Origin: Acutalibacter sp. 1XD8-33
GTDB taxonomy: Bacteria > Bacillota > Clostridia > Oscillospirales > Acutalibacteraceae
Length of the DNA stretch: 64,000 nucleotides
Assembly: GCF_003612555.1 (NCBI RefSeq)
Contig: NZ_RAZF01000003.1
Location: 186,001 to 250,000, forward strand
Direction of reading: 5' to 3'
The notes below the pieces were generated by a model. That model saw only the letters and a list, made by a program, of their open reading frames with translations, made no database searches and was not told the DNA's origin. The translations under genes and the position numbers were made by a program. Each line of letters starts with the position of its first letter. The stretch's first letter is position 1. Below, piece after piece: positions 47,001 through 58,035 of this stretch.

Positions 47001-47675
47001 CCACTCGGGGCGGTTGCCGGACATCCGGAAGGACTCCACCACCTCCAGGCGCTTGAGAAGGCGCATCCGTTTCTGGCCGCTGGCGGCTTCCAGCTCTTCC
47101 CGCAGCTCCTTGCTGAGCTTCTCCGGGTCCAGCTCAGAGAGCAACTCCTTGATGGCCTCCGCACCCATGCTGGCCTTAAAGTCGTCCTCATATTTTTCCT
47201 TGAGATCCCGGTATTCCTTTTCTGTGAGGGTCTGCATTTTGGAGAGCTCCCGCACCTCCCCGGGGTCGGTGACAATGTAAAGGGCAAAGTACAGCACCTT
47301 TTCCAGAATTCGGGGAGACAGGTCCAAAATCAGTCCCATACGGCTGGGAATGCCTTTAAAGTACCAGATATGGGACACCGGGGCTGCCAGCTCGATGTGG
47401 CCCATGCGCTCCCGGCGCACCTTGCTGCGGGTGACCTCCACGCCGCAGCGGTCGCAGATCTTCCCCTTGTAGCGGATGCGCTTGTACTTGCCGCAGTGGC
47501 ACTCCCAGTCCTTGGTGGGCCCGAAGATCCTCTCGCAGAACAGGCCGTCCCGCTCGGGCTTCAGGGTACGGTAGTTGATGGTTTCGGGCTTCTTCACCTC
47601 GCCGTGGGACCACTCCCGGATTTCCTCCGGCGAAGCCAAACCGATCTTTATAGACTCAAAAGTGTTGAATTCCAT
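44010..47675 (-). CDS. rpoC: RNA polymerase beta' subunit
   Basis: 1221 residues. N-terminal zinc ribbon [20 protein letters not shown], the catalytic [15 protein letters not shown] with its three Mg-binding Asp, the trigger-loop region ([22 protein letters not shown]) and the second zinc site ([14 protein letters not shown]). The C-terminus ends in a long acidic/Pro-rich tail of about 50 residues ([18 protein letters not shown]), not part of the core. ATG 47675 follows AGAAAGGAAA. A gap of 280 bases with repeat copy 11 separates it from rpoB, where most relatives have a short spacer. Confidence 0.99.
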   Translation of the reverse strand: MEFNTFESIKIGLASPEEIREWSHGEVKKPETINYRTLKPERDGLFCERIFGPTKDWECHCGKYKRIRYKGKICDRCGVEVTRSKVRRERMGHIELAAPVSHIWYFKGIPSRMGLILDLSPRILEKVLYFALYIVTDPGEVRELSKMQTLTEKEYRDLKEKYEDDFKASMGAEAIKELLSELDPEKLSKELREELEAASGQKRMRLLKRLEVVESFRMSGNRPEWMILDVVPVIPPDIRPMVQLDGGRFATSDLNDLYRRVINRNNRLKRLLELGAPDIIVRNEKRMLQEAVDALIDNGRRGRPVTGPNNRPLKSLSDMLKGKQGRFRQNLLGKRVDYSGRSVIVVGPELKMYQCGLPKEMALELFKPFVMKRLVETGAVSNIKAARKSVERAKGEVWDALEVVIKNHPVLLNRAPTLHRLGIQAFEPVLVEGRALKLHPLVCTAYNADFDGDQMAVHVPLSAEAQAEARFLMLAANNLLKPSDGKPVTVPTQDMVLGSYYLTLDKEGEIGEGKVFRNMDEAMMAYDAKVISLHAKIRVRRTVELNGEQVTGLVETTMGRMIFNRPIPQDLGYVDRSTPEGALQFEVDFLVGSKQLKKIIERCIKVHGTERSAEVLDEIKAQGYRYSTISGITVAVCDATIPADKQQLVASAQEEVNEIASEYSEGFLSERERYEAVLKVWDKCTRDVASALQKGLDRYNPIYMMADSGARGSISNLNQLAGMRGNISNTAGKTIEIPIKSNYREGLNVLEYFISSRGARKGTTDTALRTADSGYLTRRLVDVSQEVVIREEDCGTHEGIEVFEIKSGPESIEPLKERLVGRYLAEDFCDEDGTVLVSRDKLMDDQDADTIIDRGTERITIRSVLNCRAHNGVCKRCYGASLATGKPVQVGEAVGIIAAQSIGEPGTQLTMRTFHTGGVASAEDITQGLPRIDELFEGRKPKHVAIINELDGKVTFEEIKKNRHIVVTNDETGDSRSYLIPFGSRVTVKEGEYIKRGKYLTEGSVSPHDVLAISGVQEVQNYLIQEVQRTYRMQGVDINDKHIEIIVRQMLRKVRVDDAGDTGLMVGTLTDKNEVLSANEEIRRRIALGETQLREAVFTPILLGITKASLATDSFMSAASFQETTRVLTDAAIKGKVDSLVGLKENVIIGKLVPAGTGLKCYSEVEVESTVPEEPAAPVVYTEAAPQEEPLEGFEDEDGEDEDFLPGEEAVPDDRPEPEVV

Positions 47676-47734
47676 AGATACCCGATTTCCTTTCTCGCGA
47701 AGCTATATATAGAAGAGATATGCTGGAATGGCGT

Positions 47735-47945
47735 ACGTTTTGGGACGATGTTTTGGCCTCCGGCGGTTTAGGGGGGGGGCTCACCTACCGGTTCGGTCGG
47801 CGACGGGAAATCGCCACTGGCGATTGTCGCCCCCTAAAAACCCCGCAACCTTTGAAAAGGGCGCTGGTCTCCAGTGGAGACCGTCAAGCGCTGACCGAAC
47901 CGGCAGGTGAGACTGACGAAACTTTTACTTTGGGACCTCCGTTCT
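47735..47945. repeat. Mosaic hairpin repeat, copy 11 (between rpoB and rpoC)
   Basis: GGTCTCC-AGT-GGAGACC, two copies of the ACCGGTTCGGTC / GACCGAACCGGCAGGTGAG module, hairpin ATCGCCACTGGCGAT, CCTTTGAAAAGG and ACGAAACTTTTAC. It covers nearly the whole rpoB-rpoC spacer. Confidence 0.82.
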
Positions 47946-47955
47946 GGCTATCCTT

Positions 47956-50900
47956 CTAAAAATCGTCCTCGCCGCCCTCGTCGTCCAGGCCGAAGTCCTC
48001 GTCGTCCAGGCCGTCGCCGTCGTACTCGTCCTCTTCTTCGTCCTCCAGGGGCTCGCCGTCCTCATCCTCCTGGTAGTAGCCGTCCAGGTCATCGGCCACG
48101 TTCTCCTCGTCGAACACGTCGCCGCCCTTGTTCAGGCCGATATCGTCATCATCAAAGGTCTGCTTCAGGTCGATCTCCTGATTCTCCCCGTCCAGCACCT
48201 TCACGTCCAGGCCCAGGCTCTGGAGCTCCTTGATCAGCACCTTGAAGCTCTCGGGAATGCCCGGCGTGGGGATGTTCTGGCCCTTCACGATGGCCTCGTA
48301 GGTTTTCACACGGCCCACCACGTCGTCGGACTTCACCGTCAGGATCTCCTGCAGGGTGTAGGCCGCGCCGTAGGCCTCCAGGGCCCAGACCTCCATCTCG
48401 CCGAAGCGCTGCCCGCCGAACTGGGCCTTGCCGCCCAGAGGCTGCTGGGTAACCAGGGAGTAGGGACCGGTGCTCCGGGCGTGGATCTTGTCGTCCACCA
48501 GATGGTGGAGCTTCAGATAATACATATAGCCAACGGTAACCGGGTTGTCAAAATATTCGCCGGTACGGCCGTCCCGCAGGTAGAACTTGCCGTCCTCGTG
48601 CATGTTCCCCATGCGGAAGCACTCCCGGATGTCCGCCTCGTGGGCGCCGTCGAACACCGGGGTCATGATCTTCCAGCCCAGGGCGTGGGCCGCCATGCCC
48701 AGATGCACCTCCAGCACCTGGCCGATGTTCATGCGGCTGGGCACGCCCAGGGGGTTCAGCACAATATCCAGGGGGGTGCCGTCGGGCAGGAAGGGCATCT
48801 CCTCCTCCGGCAGAATCCGGGAAACCACGCCCTTGTTGCCGTGGCGGCCGGCCATCTTGTCGCCCACGGAGATCTTCCGCTTCTGGGCGATATAGCAGCG
48901 CACTACCTTGTTCACTCCGGGGGAAAGCTCGTCATGGCTGTTCTCCCGGGTGTACACCCGCACGTCCACCACCACGCCGTATTCGCCGTGGGGCACCCGT
49001 AGAGAGGTGTCCCGGACCTCCCGGGCCTTCTCGCCGAAGATGGCCCGCAGCAGCCGCTCCTCGGCGGTGAGCTCGGTCTCGCCCTTGGGGGTCACCTTGC
49101 CCACCAGGATGTCCCCTGCCCGCACGTCCGCGCCCACGCGGATGATGCCCCGGTCGTCCAGGTCGCTGAGCAGGTCGCCGCTGGCGTTGGGGATGTCCCT
49201 GGTGATCTCCTCGGGGCCCAGCTTGGTGTCCCGGGCCTCCATCTCGTACTCCTCGATGTGGATGGAGGTGTACACGTCGTCCCGCACGATCTTTTCGTTT
49301 AAGAGGACCGCGTCCTCATAGTTGTAGCCCTCCCAGGTCATAAAGCCGATGAGGGCGTTCTTGCCCAGGGCGATCTCGCCGTTCTTGATGCCGGGGCCGT
49401 CGGCGATGACGCTGCCCTCCTCCACCCGCTCGCCCACGTCCACCACGGGCACCTGATTGATGCAGGTGCTCTGGTTGGAGGGCATGAACTTGGTGACCTC
49501 GTAGTCGTCAATGTCCCCGTTGTCCGCGGTGACCCGCACCAGATTGGCGCTGACGGACTTCACAACGCCACCCCGCTTGGCCAGCACGCACACGCCGGAA
49601 TCCACCCCGGCCTTATACTCCATGCCCGTGCCCACGATGGGGCTCTCCGTGCGCAGCAGGGGCACCGCCTGGCGCTGCATGTTGGAACCCATCAGGGCCC
49701 GGTTGGCGTCGTCGTTTTCCAGGAAGGGAATGCAGGCTGTGGCCACGGAAACCATCATCCGGGGGGTGATGTCCATGTAGTCGGCCTTTCCGGCCTCCAC
49801 TTCCACGAACTCGTCCCGGTAGCGGCCCACTACTCGTTTATGGACGAAATGGCCCTCCTCATCCAAAGGCTCATTGGCCTGAGCCACCACGAATTCGTCC
49901 TCCACGTCGGCGGTCATATAGGTCACTTCATCCGTCACCCGGCCGGTAGCCTTGTCCACCCGGCGGAAGGGTGCCTCGATGAAGCCGTACTCGTTGATCT
50001 TTGCGAAGGTGGCCAGATAGGAAATCAGGCCGATGTTGGGGCCTTCGGGAGTCTCGATGGGACACATGCGGCCATAGTGGGTGTAGTGCACGTCCCGCAC
50101 CTCGAAGCTGGCCCGGTCCCGGGAAAGGCCGCCGGGACCCAGGGCGGAGAGCCGCCGCTTGTGGGTGAGCTCCGCCAGAGGGTTGGTCTGGTCCATAAAC
50201 TGGCTAAGGGGCGAAGAGCCAAAGAACTCCTTGATAGCCGCCACCACCGGCCGGATGTTGATGAGGGAATGGGGGGTCAACTGCTCCAGGTCCGCAGCCT
50301 GGAGGGTCATGCGCTCTCGAATCACCCGTTCTAGGCGGGAGAAACCGATGCGGAACTGGTTCTGCAGCAGCTCGCCCACAGAACGGATCCGCCGGTTGCC
50401 CAGGTGATCGATGTCATCGGTAACGCCCAGGCCCACGGCCAGGCAGTTCATATAGTTGATAGAGGCGAAAATGTCCTCCACGGTGATGAAATTAGGGATC
50501 AACTCAGCTTTTCGGCTGCGCAGGGCGGTCTTCAGCTTCTGCTCATCCTCCCCGCACTCCTCCAAGATCTCCTGGAGCACCGGAAAGCTCACCCGCTCAT
50601 TGATGCCGCATTTCAGCAGAGTCTCCTTGTCCAGATCCACATATTTCTGGATATCCACCATGCCGTTGGAGAGAATTTTTACGTCCTTGTCCTCCATGGT
50701 CACGGTCACCGAGGTCACGCCGGCATCGTCCATCTGTTCCGCCAGCTCCCGGTTCACGGTCACGCCCACATCCGCCAAAATTTCTCCGGTGGAGGGGTCC
50801 GCTACCGGCTGGGCCAGCGTCTGGCCGGTGAGGCGTTCCGCAAGGCGCAGTTTTTTATTGTATTTATACCGGCCCACCCGGGACAGATCATAGCGCCTGG

Positions 50901-51687
50901 GATCAAAAAACAGGCCGTTGATATGGGCTTGGGCACTTTCAATGGTAGGCGGCTCACTGGGCCGCAGCTTGCGGTAGATCTCGAACAGCGCCTCTTCCAC
51001 CGTCTTGCAGGTATCCTTCTCCATGGTGGCCCGCATCCGGTCGTCGTCGCCAAACATGTCGAAAATCTGCTGGTCCGTGCCCAGCCCCAGGCAGCGGATG
51101 AACACCGTGATGGGAATTTTTCGGTTCTTATCAATGCGCACATAGAACACATCGTTCACGTCGTTCTCATATTCCAGCCAGGCGCCCCGGTTGGGGATGA
51201 TGGTGGAGCTGTAAAGCTCTTTGCCGGAGCGGTCGTAGTCCATCTTAAAGTATACGCCGGGAGAGCGCACCAGCTGGGAGACGATCACCCGTTCCGCGCC
51301 GTTGATGACGAAAGTGCCACTCTGTGTCATCAGGGGGAAGTCCCCCATGAACACCTCGCTCTCCTTGATCTCGCCAGTCTCTTTGTTCAGCAGCCGGGCG
51401 GTCACCCGCAGGGCCGCCGCATAGGTCGCGTCCCGCTCTTTGCATTCGGTAACGCTGTAGTTGGGCGTGTCGTCCAGCTTATAGTCCACAAAGTCCAGAA
51501 CAAGGTTGTTGTTAAAGTCGGTAATTCCCGACACGTCCTGAAAGACCTCGCGCAGTCCATCTTTCAGAAACCACTCATACGAGTTTTTTTGCACCTCAAT
51601 CAGGTTGGGCATTTTCAGGACTTCCTCGATCTTGCCAAAGCTCATCCGTGTCGTTTTTCCCAACTGGACCGGTTTCACATTCACCAT
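47956..51687 (-). CDS. rpoB: RNA polymerase beta subunit
   Basis: 1243 residues. The rifampicin region [20 protein letters not shown] and [10 protein letters not shown] has the sensitive-type Asp, His and Ser. Later motifs: [27 protein letters not shown] and [24 protein letters not shown]. The last 65 residues are strongly acidic ([20 protein letters not shown]). The ATG at 51687 has AGGAG about 12 bases upstream. rplJ-rplL, which often precede rpoB, are not here; a divergent acetyltransferase gene is. Its promoter is at 51854-51882. Confidence 0.99.
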   Translation of the reverse strand: MVNVKPVQLGKTTRMSFGKIEEVLKMPNLIEVQKNSYEWFLKDGLREVFQDVSGITDFNNNLVLDFVDYKLDDTPNYSVTECKERDATYAAALRVTARLLNKETGEIKESEVFMGDFPLMTQSGTFVINGAERVIVSQLVRSPGVYFKMDYDRSGKELYSSTIIPNRGAWLEYENDVNDVFYVRIDKNRKIPITVFIRCLGLGTDQQIFDMFGDDDRMRATMEKDTCKTVEEALFEIYRKLRPSEPPTIESAQAHINGLFFDPRRYDLSRVGRYKYNKKLRLAERLTGQTLAQPVADPSTGEILADVGVTVNRELAEQMDDAGVTSVTVTMEDKDVKILSNGMVDIQKYVDLDKETLLKCGINERVSFPVLQEILEECGEDEQKLKTALRSRKAELIPNFITVEDIFASINYMNCLAVGLGVTDDIDHLGNRRIRSVGELLQNQFRIGFSRLERVIRERMTLQAADLEQLTPHSLINIRPVVAAIKEFFGSSPLSQFMDQTNPLAELTHKRRLSALGPGGLSRDRASFEVRDVHYTHYGRMCPIETPEGPNIGLISYLATFAKINEYGFIEAPFRRVDKATGRVTDEVTYMTADVEDEFVVAQANEPLDEEGHFVHKRVVGRYRDEFVEVEAGKADYMDITPRMMVSVATACIPFLENDDANRALMGSNMQRQAVPLLRTESPIVGTGMEYKAGVDSGVCVLAKRGGVVKSVSANLVRVTADNGDIDDYEVTKFMPSNQSTCINQVPVVDVGERVEEGSVIADGPGIKNGEIALGKNALIGFMTWEGYNYEDAVLLNEKIVRDDVYTSIHIEEYEMEARDTKLGPEEITRDIPNASGDLLSDLDDRGIIRVGADVRAGDILVGKVTPKGETELTAEERLLRAIFGEKAREVRDTSLRVPHGEYGVVVDVRVYTRENSHDELSPGVNKVVRCYIAQKRKISVGDKMAGRHGNKGVVSRILPEEEMPFLPDGTPLDIVLNPLGVPSRMNIGQVLEVHLGMAAHALGWKIMTPVFDGAHEADIRECFRMGNMHEDGKFYLRDGRTGEYFDNPVTVGYMYYLKLHHLVDDKIHARSTGPYSLVTQQPLGGKAQFGGQRFGEMEVWALEAYGAAYTLQEILTVKSDDVVGRVKTYEAIVKGQNIPTPGIPESFKVLIKELQSLGLDVKVLDGENQEIDLKQTFDDDDIGLNKGGDVFDEENVADDLDGYYQEDEDGEPLEDEEEDEYDGDGLDDEDFGLDDEGGEDDF

Positions 51688-51776
51688 TAGGCACAGCCAC
51701 TCCTATCTTTGAATTTCTTCGGCACTCGCTCCACCCATAAAAGTACACAAAAAAACAGTTTTTTCGCGCCTGCCTC

Positions 51777-51805
51777 TTGACTCCCCCAAAATCCTGTGGT
51801 ATACT
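51777..51805 (+). promoter_or_regulatory. Promoter of the acetyltransferase gene
   Basis: TTGACT (51777-51782), 17 bases, TATACT (51800-51805) with TGG before it. It overlaps the rpoB leader on the opposite strand. Confidence 0.7.
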
Positions 51806-51853
51806 GTACACAGAGAAAAGGGCCTGCTTTTATAGATGATGATACAGTATATT

Positions 51854-51882
51854 ATTGTAAACCACCTGTAAGGTATTGTCAA
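51854..51882 (-). promoter_or_regulatory. rpoB promoter
   Basis: On the minus strand TTGACA (51882-51877), 17 bases, TACAAT (51859-51854). It gives a leader of about 160 bases, crossed by the opposing acetyltransferase promoter. Confidence 0.75.
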
Positions 51883-51923
51883 GCCCTGCCAACAAATTTT
51901 CTGTATATTTTTTGTGGATTTGG

Positions 51924-51951
51924 ATAAAAGCCCCTGTACCGGAGCTTTTAT
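51924..51951 (+). terminator. Terminator-like hairpin in the acetyltransferase leader
   Basis: ATAAAAGC / GCTTTTAT with inner CC/GG pairs, followed by TATTA, between promoter and gene. It may attenuate. Confidence 0.5.
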
Positions 51952-51980
51952 TATTACGAAATTTTCGAGGAGGAGAGCCC

Positions 51981-52517
51981 ATGGAATTCTCCATCGCCAA
52001 AGCCTGTGCTTCCAATCTGGAAGAAACCGGCGTCCTTTATGGCGCTGTCTGCGACAGTCTTGCGGACAAGCCCTATAACCCGGGCTGGCGGCGGGACGGC
52101 TTTCCCACTGCCGCCAACGCCAAAAAGTATCTGGAAACCGGTACACTGCTGCTGGCCCGGGCAAACGGTATACTGGCTGGTTCTGTAGCCTTTACCCCCA
52201 ACCCCAGTGCTGAAGAAGAGGAGGATGGCTCGTTTCCCGTCCCGCCTCCCTCCACCGGTGCGGTCTGGTATATTCATGTTCTCGCTGTCCACCCTGATTT
52301 CCTTCGACAGGGCGTAGCCTCTCAACTGTTGGATGCCGCCGGAGAGCAGGCCCGCGCGGCCGGCGTTTCCGCTCTGCGGCTCTATGTGTGGGAGGGGAAC
52401 ACTGTGGCCATCCACGCCTACGAGAAAAATGGCTACCTGCCCATTCAGGCGGGTGTGGACATTGGCCTCGCGGAATTCGGTCTGGAGCGCTTCACCCTAT
52501 ACGAAAAGGCCCTGTAG
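51981..52517 (+). CDS. GNAT-family N-acetyltransferase
   Basis: 178 residues. Acetyl-CoA site pattern VLAVHPDFLRQGVASQLLDAA (the R/Q-x-x-G-x-A type), beta-4 strand AVWYIHVLAV and the late LRLYVWEGNTVAIHAYEKNGY. The N-terminal half resembles small GNATs with a PYNPGWRRDGFPT segment. Acceptor unknown. ATG 51981 follows GAGGAGGAGA; the longer frame covers the hairpin leader. Divergent from rpoB and closed by a strong terminator. Confidence 0.93.
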   Translation: MEFSIAKACASNLEETGVLYGAVCDSLADKPYNPGWRRDGFPTAANAKKYLETGTLLLARANGILAGSVAFTPNPSAEEEEDGSFPVPPPSTGAVWYIHVLAVHPDFLRQGVASQLLDAAGEQARAAGVSALRLYVWEGNTVAIHAYEKNGYLPIQAGVDIGLAEFGLERFTLYEKAL

Positions 52518-52562
52518 ACAAAAAACACCCGCCCCGGCATCTCGGAGCGGGTGTTTTTTGTC
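52517..52562 (+). terminator. Terminator after the acetyltransferase gene
   Basis: Sixteen-base stem GACAAAAAACACCCGC / GCGGGTGTTTTTTGTC starting at the last base of the stop codon. Confidence 0.92.
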
Positions 52563-52627
52563 TGGGGTTTGAGGGCCGTGCTCGCTTCGCGGCGTAGGCT
52601 TCCGGCCCGAAGCCCAGTTCCGTATTC

Positions 52628-52936
52628 TCATTCCACCTGATATCCCCGGCTCTTAAAGAATCCTCGGTCGGCCGCGTATTCCCGGACCAGCTCCGGGTCG
52701 CTGTCCATCAACCGTTCATAGAGCTCCGGGCCCAACTTTTCCAGGGAAGCCCTCTCAAAGACCGGGACGTTCAGCGTGCGGCCGCAGGCTTCGCACCGGT
52801 AAATAAGCCAGACATCCAGCCTTCGTCCGTTGGCGTTCACTCGGAATTTTCCAGAACACTCAAATTTCTGTTTTCTGCCGCATCTTCCACAGCGGAAGAT
52901 GATTCTATATGTTTTTCTTGTATTTGCATAGCCCAT
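52628..52936 (-). CDS. DUF1062-family protein, short form
   Basis: 102 residues. FRCGRCGRKQKFECSGKFRVNANGRRLDVWLIYRCEACGRTLNVPVF-type order is seen: two CxxC pairs around FRVNAN and DVWLIYRC, a probable zinc ribbon. Known members are mostly about 170-190 residues; this one ends soon after the motif, at KSRGYQVE, with a normal stop, so it is a short or truncated form. GAAAGACGCC before the ATG is a weak ribosome site. Function of the family unknown. Confidence 0.8.
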   Translation of the reverse strand: MGYANTRKTYRIIFRCGRCGRKQKFECSGKFRVNANGRRLDVWLIYRCEACGRTLNVPVFERASLEKLGPELYERLMDSDPELVREYAADRGFFKSRGYQVE

Positions 52937-53114
52937 GGCGTCTTTCGAGAAAGCCTTTTGGCGGGTTCTCCGCCGGACGCGACGGCTATTGCAGAATATT
53001 CTTTTATTTCTCTTTCCTCACGTATGGATTTGCAATAGCCGCGCTATGCAAATCGCTGGGGTTCCCGTCCTCTGAAGACGCATCCCTCCTCTGTTTTTGA
53101 TAGTATAGCATGTG

Positions 53115-53310
53115 TAGCCTCCGGTGGGAAGGGGCGTTGCCCCCTCATCCCACCACCTTTGAAAAGGTGGACGAAACTTTTACCCTAGTCAGCATTGACC
53201 ACGCCAGCTGCTAGTGGCAGATACGCTGCGAACTGACCGAACCGGCAGGTGAGACTCGCGCAGGCCCAAATCTGGCCGTAAGGCGCGATCTGTGAGCCTG
53301 GAGGCTACAC
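53115..53310 (+). repeat. Mosaic hairpin repeat, copy 12
   Basis: GGGGCGTTGCCCC, CCACCTTTGAAAAGGTGG, GACGAAACTTTTACCCTAG, GACCGAACCGGCAGGTGAG and a GGAGGCTACAC edge. It lies between the DUF1062 gene and the Rrf2 gene end. The bases 52937-53114 hold only a GCAATAGCCGCGCTATGC-type inverted repeat near 53031. Confidence 0.8.
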
Positions 53311-53333
53311 AGTATTTCTCCCCCGGCCCTTCT

Positions 53334-53777
53334 TCACTCGCAATCCGGCTCCGCCGGACCGCCGCTCTGGGCCCCCTCCCCCTGTCGCACTCCGCAAATC
53401 ACGTCGAAGGTGTAGGATCCCAGCTCTTGGCGCACGGTAGAGCTGACCTTCTCATAGATGCTGTGCAATCCACAGTGCTCCCGACCGCAGCTGTACTCCT
53501 CTTTCTGACAGCGGCTGAGCATATAGGGACCCTCCACACTCTCGATCACCTCCAACAGGGTAATCTCCCCGGCGGGTCTTTCCAGGCTGTAGCCCCCCTT
53601 GGAGCCTTTATAGGAACACACCATGCCCGCCTGCACCAGTCCCCGGAGAATCTTCAGGCAAAAGCGCATGGGCACCTGCATGTTCTCCGAAATGGTCTTT
53701 GCGTCCCGGCGTCCGGGGTTCTTTGTGAGATATTCCACAATGCGGACCGCGTAATCCGCCTCTAAGGTCATTACCAT
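53334..53777 (-). CDS. Rrf2-family transcriptional regulator with Fe-S-type cysteines
   Basis: 147 residues. Winged helix (LEADYAVRIVEYL, ISENMQVPMRFCLKILRGLV, GSKGGYSLERP) and the dimer helix. Three Cys in CQKEEYSCGREHC (spacing 6 and 4) resemble the cluster ligands of IscR/NsrR-type members, so iron-sulfur, redox or NO sensing is likely. An ATG at 53771 is an alternative start. It is coupled to an upstream small membrane gene. No isc or suf genes are near. Confidence 0.9.
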   Translation of the reverse strand: MVMTLEADYAVRIVEYLTKNPGRRDAKTISENMQVPMRFCLKILRGLVQAGMVCSYKGSKGGYSLERPAGEITLLEVIESVEGPYMLSRCQKEEYSCGREHCGLHSIYEKVSSTVRQELGSYTFDVICGVRQGEGAQSGGPAEPDCE

Positions 53778-53789
53778 AGCTTTTCACCG

Positions 53790-54050
53790 TTATCCATCCC
53801 GCTCGTCCCCCTTGATGTCCAGGTCCAGCCACTCTTTTTTGTAGTGCCAGATATCATACAGCGCCCAGCCCAGGGTATAGCCAGCGGCCATCACCGCCCC
53901 GGTGAGAAACCGCCCTCCCCCGCAGGCCCACACCACCATTTCCGTCAGGATTAGGTTTTTCATCAGTTCCAACACATAGTCAAAAGCCCGAGCCTTCAGA
54001 TGCCTTTTCAGCCGGAAGCTCTTTTTCTCCTCCGCCGTAAACGCACCCAT
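53790..54050 (-). CDS. Small membrane protein
   Basis: 86 residues: a basic N-terminal half (KKSFRLKRHLKARAFDYVLEL), then two hydrophobic segments (about 30-45 and 49-66) and an acidic end. No family recognised. AAGGGG lies 9 bases before the ATG. It lies 12 bases upstream of the Rrf2 gene, in the same operon. Confidence 0.65.
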   Translation of the reverse strand: MGAFTAEEKKSFRLKRHLKARAFDYVLELMKNLILTEMVVWACGGGRFLTGAVMAAGYTLGWALYDIWHYKKEWLDLDIKGDERDG

Positions 54051-54154
54051 GGCGTCCGCCCCCTTTCTTCGGAAAATGCCCTGGCCTCCCCTACGGCCGG
54101 CTCTTCATAGCCCGCTTCACCCAAGAGAAGGCGTATTCATCCGCCCGCATACTC

Positions 54155-54421
54155 CTACTCCAACCCATCGTTTTCCTCCATGGCGATATGATTCAATACC
54201 TTGTCCTGATGTGCTTCAACGGCCAGTAAGAGTAACAGAGCCGCGAATACGGCTCCCGCCAAAAACAGCATGACGACAGCAAGCCGCTGCCAGCCTGCCG
54301 CCCAAAACAGAACGCCAGCCAAAAATAGTGCTCCGACGATTTTCATCATGATAAGTCCCGGCTCAAGCATATTCAGTTTGTGCTTATAGCGGTTCTCATA
54401 GCTCACATGCCTACGCTTCAA
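54155..54421 (-). CDS. Small two-helix membrane protein downstream of rpoD
   Basis: 88 residues with membrane segments at about 24-43 and 47-67 and an acidic end. The start is uncertain: TTG at 54421 touches AAGGAA, while GTG at 54406 lies 13 bases after it. It starts 17 bases after the rpoD stop and so belongs to the dgt-dnaG-rpoD transcript. No family recognised. Confidence 0.6.
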   Translation of the reverse strand: MKRRHVSYENRYKHKLNMLEPGLIMMKIVGALFLAGVLFWAAGWQRLAVVMLFLAGAVFAALLLLLAVEAHQDKVLNHIAMEENDGLE

Positions 54422-54437
54422 TTCCTTGCCGCCCGCC

Positions 54438-55523
<1,086 letters not shown>

Positions 55524-55555
55524 TCCGCCACCATTCCTTTCTATTTTCCCCGTAC

Positions 55556-55960
55556 TGGCTTAAGACCTTGGAGGCTCTGCCTCCAAATCTCCGCCATGGG
55601 GCCGAAACTTGGCAAAGCCAAGTTTTCCGCCCCTGGACCGCGCAATGTCACTCCTCATTTCATTCGTCGTGAACGTTTTATGCTATTTGACGAGCTAACC
55701 TAACAACCGTAAAAGTTTCGTAGACTTCGTGAAACGAAATCTTACCTTTCTCAAAGGTTGCGAGGTGTGGAGCAGAGCTCCACAGTCTTTCTCTTGACCT
55801 TAAACTCCTGAGAAAACAACGCAGGAGGGTAGCATAAACGTCCCGCGTTTTGCGTAGGGGCCCCACGTATGGGGCGCTGGTCTCCGGTGGAGACCGACCC
55901 GACCGAACCGGCAGGTGAGACCCCCTATCCCGGTTGCGGAGCAGACGGGAAGCCCTTGGG
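55556..55960 (-). repeat. Mosaic hairpin repeat, copy 13 (between dnaG and rpoD)
   Basis: Long form in the direction of the genes: GGTCTCC-ACC-GGAGACC, CGTTTTGCG with TTTATGCTACCCTCC, CTCAGGAGTTTAAGGTCAAG, covarying hairpin GTGGAGC-TCT-GCTCCAC (55767-55783), CCTTTGAGAAAGG, ACGTTCACGACGAATG, AACTTGGC-TTT-GCCAAGTT, and TTGGAGGC-AGA-GCCTCCAA at the end. It fills nearly the whole gap. Confidence 0.85.
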
Positions 55961-56006
55961 AGCGCGTCCAGCCATCTGCGTGCGCAGTATCCCAGCCAAT
56001 TCGCCT

Positions 56007-57770
56007 TCACGCCTTCTTTTTCTTCAGGCCCTCAAGATAGGTTTTCATCTCTTCGTCACTGGTATTTTTAATCCATTCCGTGCCCGTGTGCCCGGCCTCG
56101 CTTTGAATGATCCCAATATACTCCTTCACGTCTCTTCCGGTGGGAGGGGCTTCCCTGCGCTGGGCCAGAATCCGGCTGAGCTCCCCCATCTCCTCCGGGG
56201 TCAGCTCCCCGGCAAAATCTGCCAGACCGGCCGCGCCAAGGTTAGTCTTGCCCAATATCGCCCGGTATACTCTGCGGTTCCACTCTGTCACGAATTTTTC
56301 CGGGGGCAGCAGCTTCTGCAAGGCCTCCGCCTTGTCCTGGTGCAGGAAGAGGTAGGCGATGACCCCCTCCTCCGCCAGGGCGGCCCGCATGTGGTCCTTC
56401 TTCTCCGGGTTGGCCCCCGGCCCGGCCCCGGCGATCTCCATCTGGGACCGCACCAGCTTCTTCTCCTCCTTGTGCCGCTCCCGCTTGGAGAGCCGCCCCA
56501 CGGTCTCCAGGATCCGCCCCTTGTCCACGCCGGTCTCCTGAGAGAGCTTTCCCGCGTAGACGTCCTGCTCCATGGGGTCCCGCAGTTTTGAGAGCACCTG
56601 CTCCGCCGCGTCACCCAGATACCGCACCCGGCCCTCCTCCGTGGCAAGGTCATACCGGCCCCGCAATTTTTCCAGGCGGTACTCCACGTCCGTGCCGCCC
56701 CCCTCCAAAAGCTGCTTGAAGCGCAGAGGCCCGTCCTTTCCGTGGAGCTTCATGAACTCGTCCGGGTCCTTCCCCCCGGGCACGGTCACCACCTTCACCC
56801 GCAGGCCCGCGTCCTTCAGGATGGGGATCGCCCGCTGGGTGGCCTTCTGCCCGGCCTCGTCTGAATCATAGCAGATCACCGCCTCATCGGCGTAGCGCTT
56901 GATGATCCTGGCCTGCTCCTCGGTAAGGGACGTGCCCAGAGAGGCGATGGCGTTCTCGAAACCCGCCCGGTGCAGGGCGATCACGTCCATATAGCCCTCG
57001 GCCAGGATCAACTGGGAGCTGCCGGTGTTCTTGGCCAGATTCATGGCGAAGAGGCCGCTGCTTTTGTGATAGACCGGGGTGTCCGAGGTGTTGATGTACT
57101 TGGGCTTCTCGTCGGTGAGCACCCGGCCCCCGAAGGCCACCACGTTCCCCCGCAGGTCGAAGATGGGGAACATCACCCGGCCCTTATACCGGTCGTAGGG
57201 GTTGCCCCTCTGGGAGATCCGGGCCACGTCCGCCTGGGACATCTCCTCGTTAGAATAGCCCAGCTTTTTCAGGTGGTTCACCAGGGCAAAGCCCCCCTCC
57301 GGGGAATACCCCAGACCAAAGCGCTTGATGGTCCCGGGGTCCAGTCCCCTGCTCCGGAAATAGTCCAGCCCGGCCCGGCCCTCCGGGGAGACGAGGGTTC
57401 TATAGAAGAACCGCCCCGCCTCCCGGTTGATCTCTAGAATCCGCATCCGCAGGCGGCTCATACTGTCATCCTGGCCGTTTTCCGGCACCTGGATCCCCGC
57501 CTGCTGGGCCAGCCATTTCACGGCCTCCAGAAAATCCAGCCGCTCAATGTCCATCACAAAGTTGATCACCCCGCCGCCCTTGCCGCATCCAAAGCAGTAA
57601 TAGGAGTTATTTCCCGGGTAAATATTGAAGGAGGGCGTCTTTTCGCTGTGGAACGGGCATAGGCCCACCAAGTTCTTGCCCCGGCGCTTTAAATTCATAT
57701 ACCGGGCCGCGATCTCCTCGATCCGGCTGCGGTCCTCCAGCTCTCGCAGAAATTCCGGCGGAAACGCCAT
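56007..57770 (-). CDS. dnaG: DNA primase
   Basis: Primer synthesis at the replication fork. 587 residues. CHC2 zinc site CPFHSEKTPSF...YYCFGCGKGG, the primase core SSGLFAMNLAK with ILAEGYMDVIAL, and the TOPRIM acidic cluster ICYDSDEAGQKA. The C-terminal helicase-binding part is present but divergent. ATG 57770 is preceded by GAGAGGGGGGGGGG; the longer frame is translated repeat. It lies in the conserved dgt-dnaG-rpoD order. Its leader is about 490 bases long and includes repeat copy 14. Confidence 0.98.
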   Translation of the reverse strand: MAFPPEFLRELEDRSRIEEIAARYMNLKRRGKNLVGLCPFHSEKTPSFNIYPGNNSYYCFGCGKGGGVINFVMDIERLDFLEAVKWLAQQAGIQVPENGQDDSMSRLRMRILEINREAGRFFYRTLVSPEGRAGLDYFRSRGLDPGTIKRFGLGYSPEGGFALVNHLKKLGYSNEEMSQADVARISQRGNPYDRYKGRVMFPIFDLRGNVVAFGGRVLTDEKPKYINTSDTPVYHKSSGLFAMNLAKNTGSSQLILAEGYMDVIALHRAGFENAIASLGTSLTEEQARIIKRYADEAVICYDSDEAGQKATQRAIPILKDAGLRVKVVTVPGGKDPDEFMKLHGKDGPLRFKQLLEGGGTDVEYRLEKLRGRYDLATEEGRVRYLGDAAEQVLSKLRDPMEQDVYAGKLSQETGVDKGRILETVGRLSKRERHKEEKKLVRSQMEIAGAGPGANPEKKDHMRAALAEEGVIAYLFLHQDKAEALQKLLPPEKFVTEWNRRVYRAILGKTNLGAAGLADFAGELTPEEMGELSRILAQRREAPPTGRDVKEYIGIIQSEAGHTGTEWIKNTSDEEMKTYLEGLKKKKA

Positions 57771-57784
57771 CGGTTCTCCCCCCC

Positions 57785-58035
57785 CCCTCTCAGGTCGTGA
57801 GGGCTCTGCCCTCACACTCCCGCCACCTTTGAAAAGGTGGACGAAACTTTTACCCACTCCTCGCTTTGCTCGTCGTGAACGTTTTATAATGTTTCCACCT
57901 AGCCCCAACACATTGCGCGGTCCAAGACTTGGCGTAGCCAAGTCTCAGGCGTCTAGGCCCCTGGTAGGGTTTGGGGCAACGCCCCAAGGTCTTGCCCTTG
58001 ACCTTAAACTCCTGAGGAGCGCAATTTTTGCGGGG
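57785..58035. repeat. Mosaic hairpin repeat, copy 14 (dnaG leader)
   Basis: Covarying hairpin GTGAGGGC-TCT-GCCCTCAC (57797-57815), CCACCTTTGAAAAGGTGG, GACGAAACTTTTACCC, GACTTGGCGTAGCCAAGTC, CAGGCGTCTAGGCCCCTGG, TTGGGGC-AAC-GCCCCAA, and CTTAAACTCCTGAGGAGCG in opposite orientation. Modules of both orientations are joined, a clear mosaic. It reaches the dnaG ribosome site. Confidence 0.85.

Noticed and set aside
45855-47771. Long plus-strand frame opposite rpoC (638 codons)
   Set aside because: Shadow of rpoC; no motif, no ribosome site, and it ends inside the rpoC leader.
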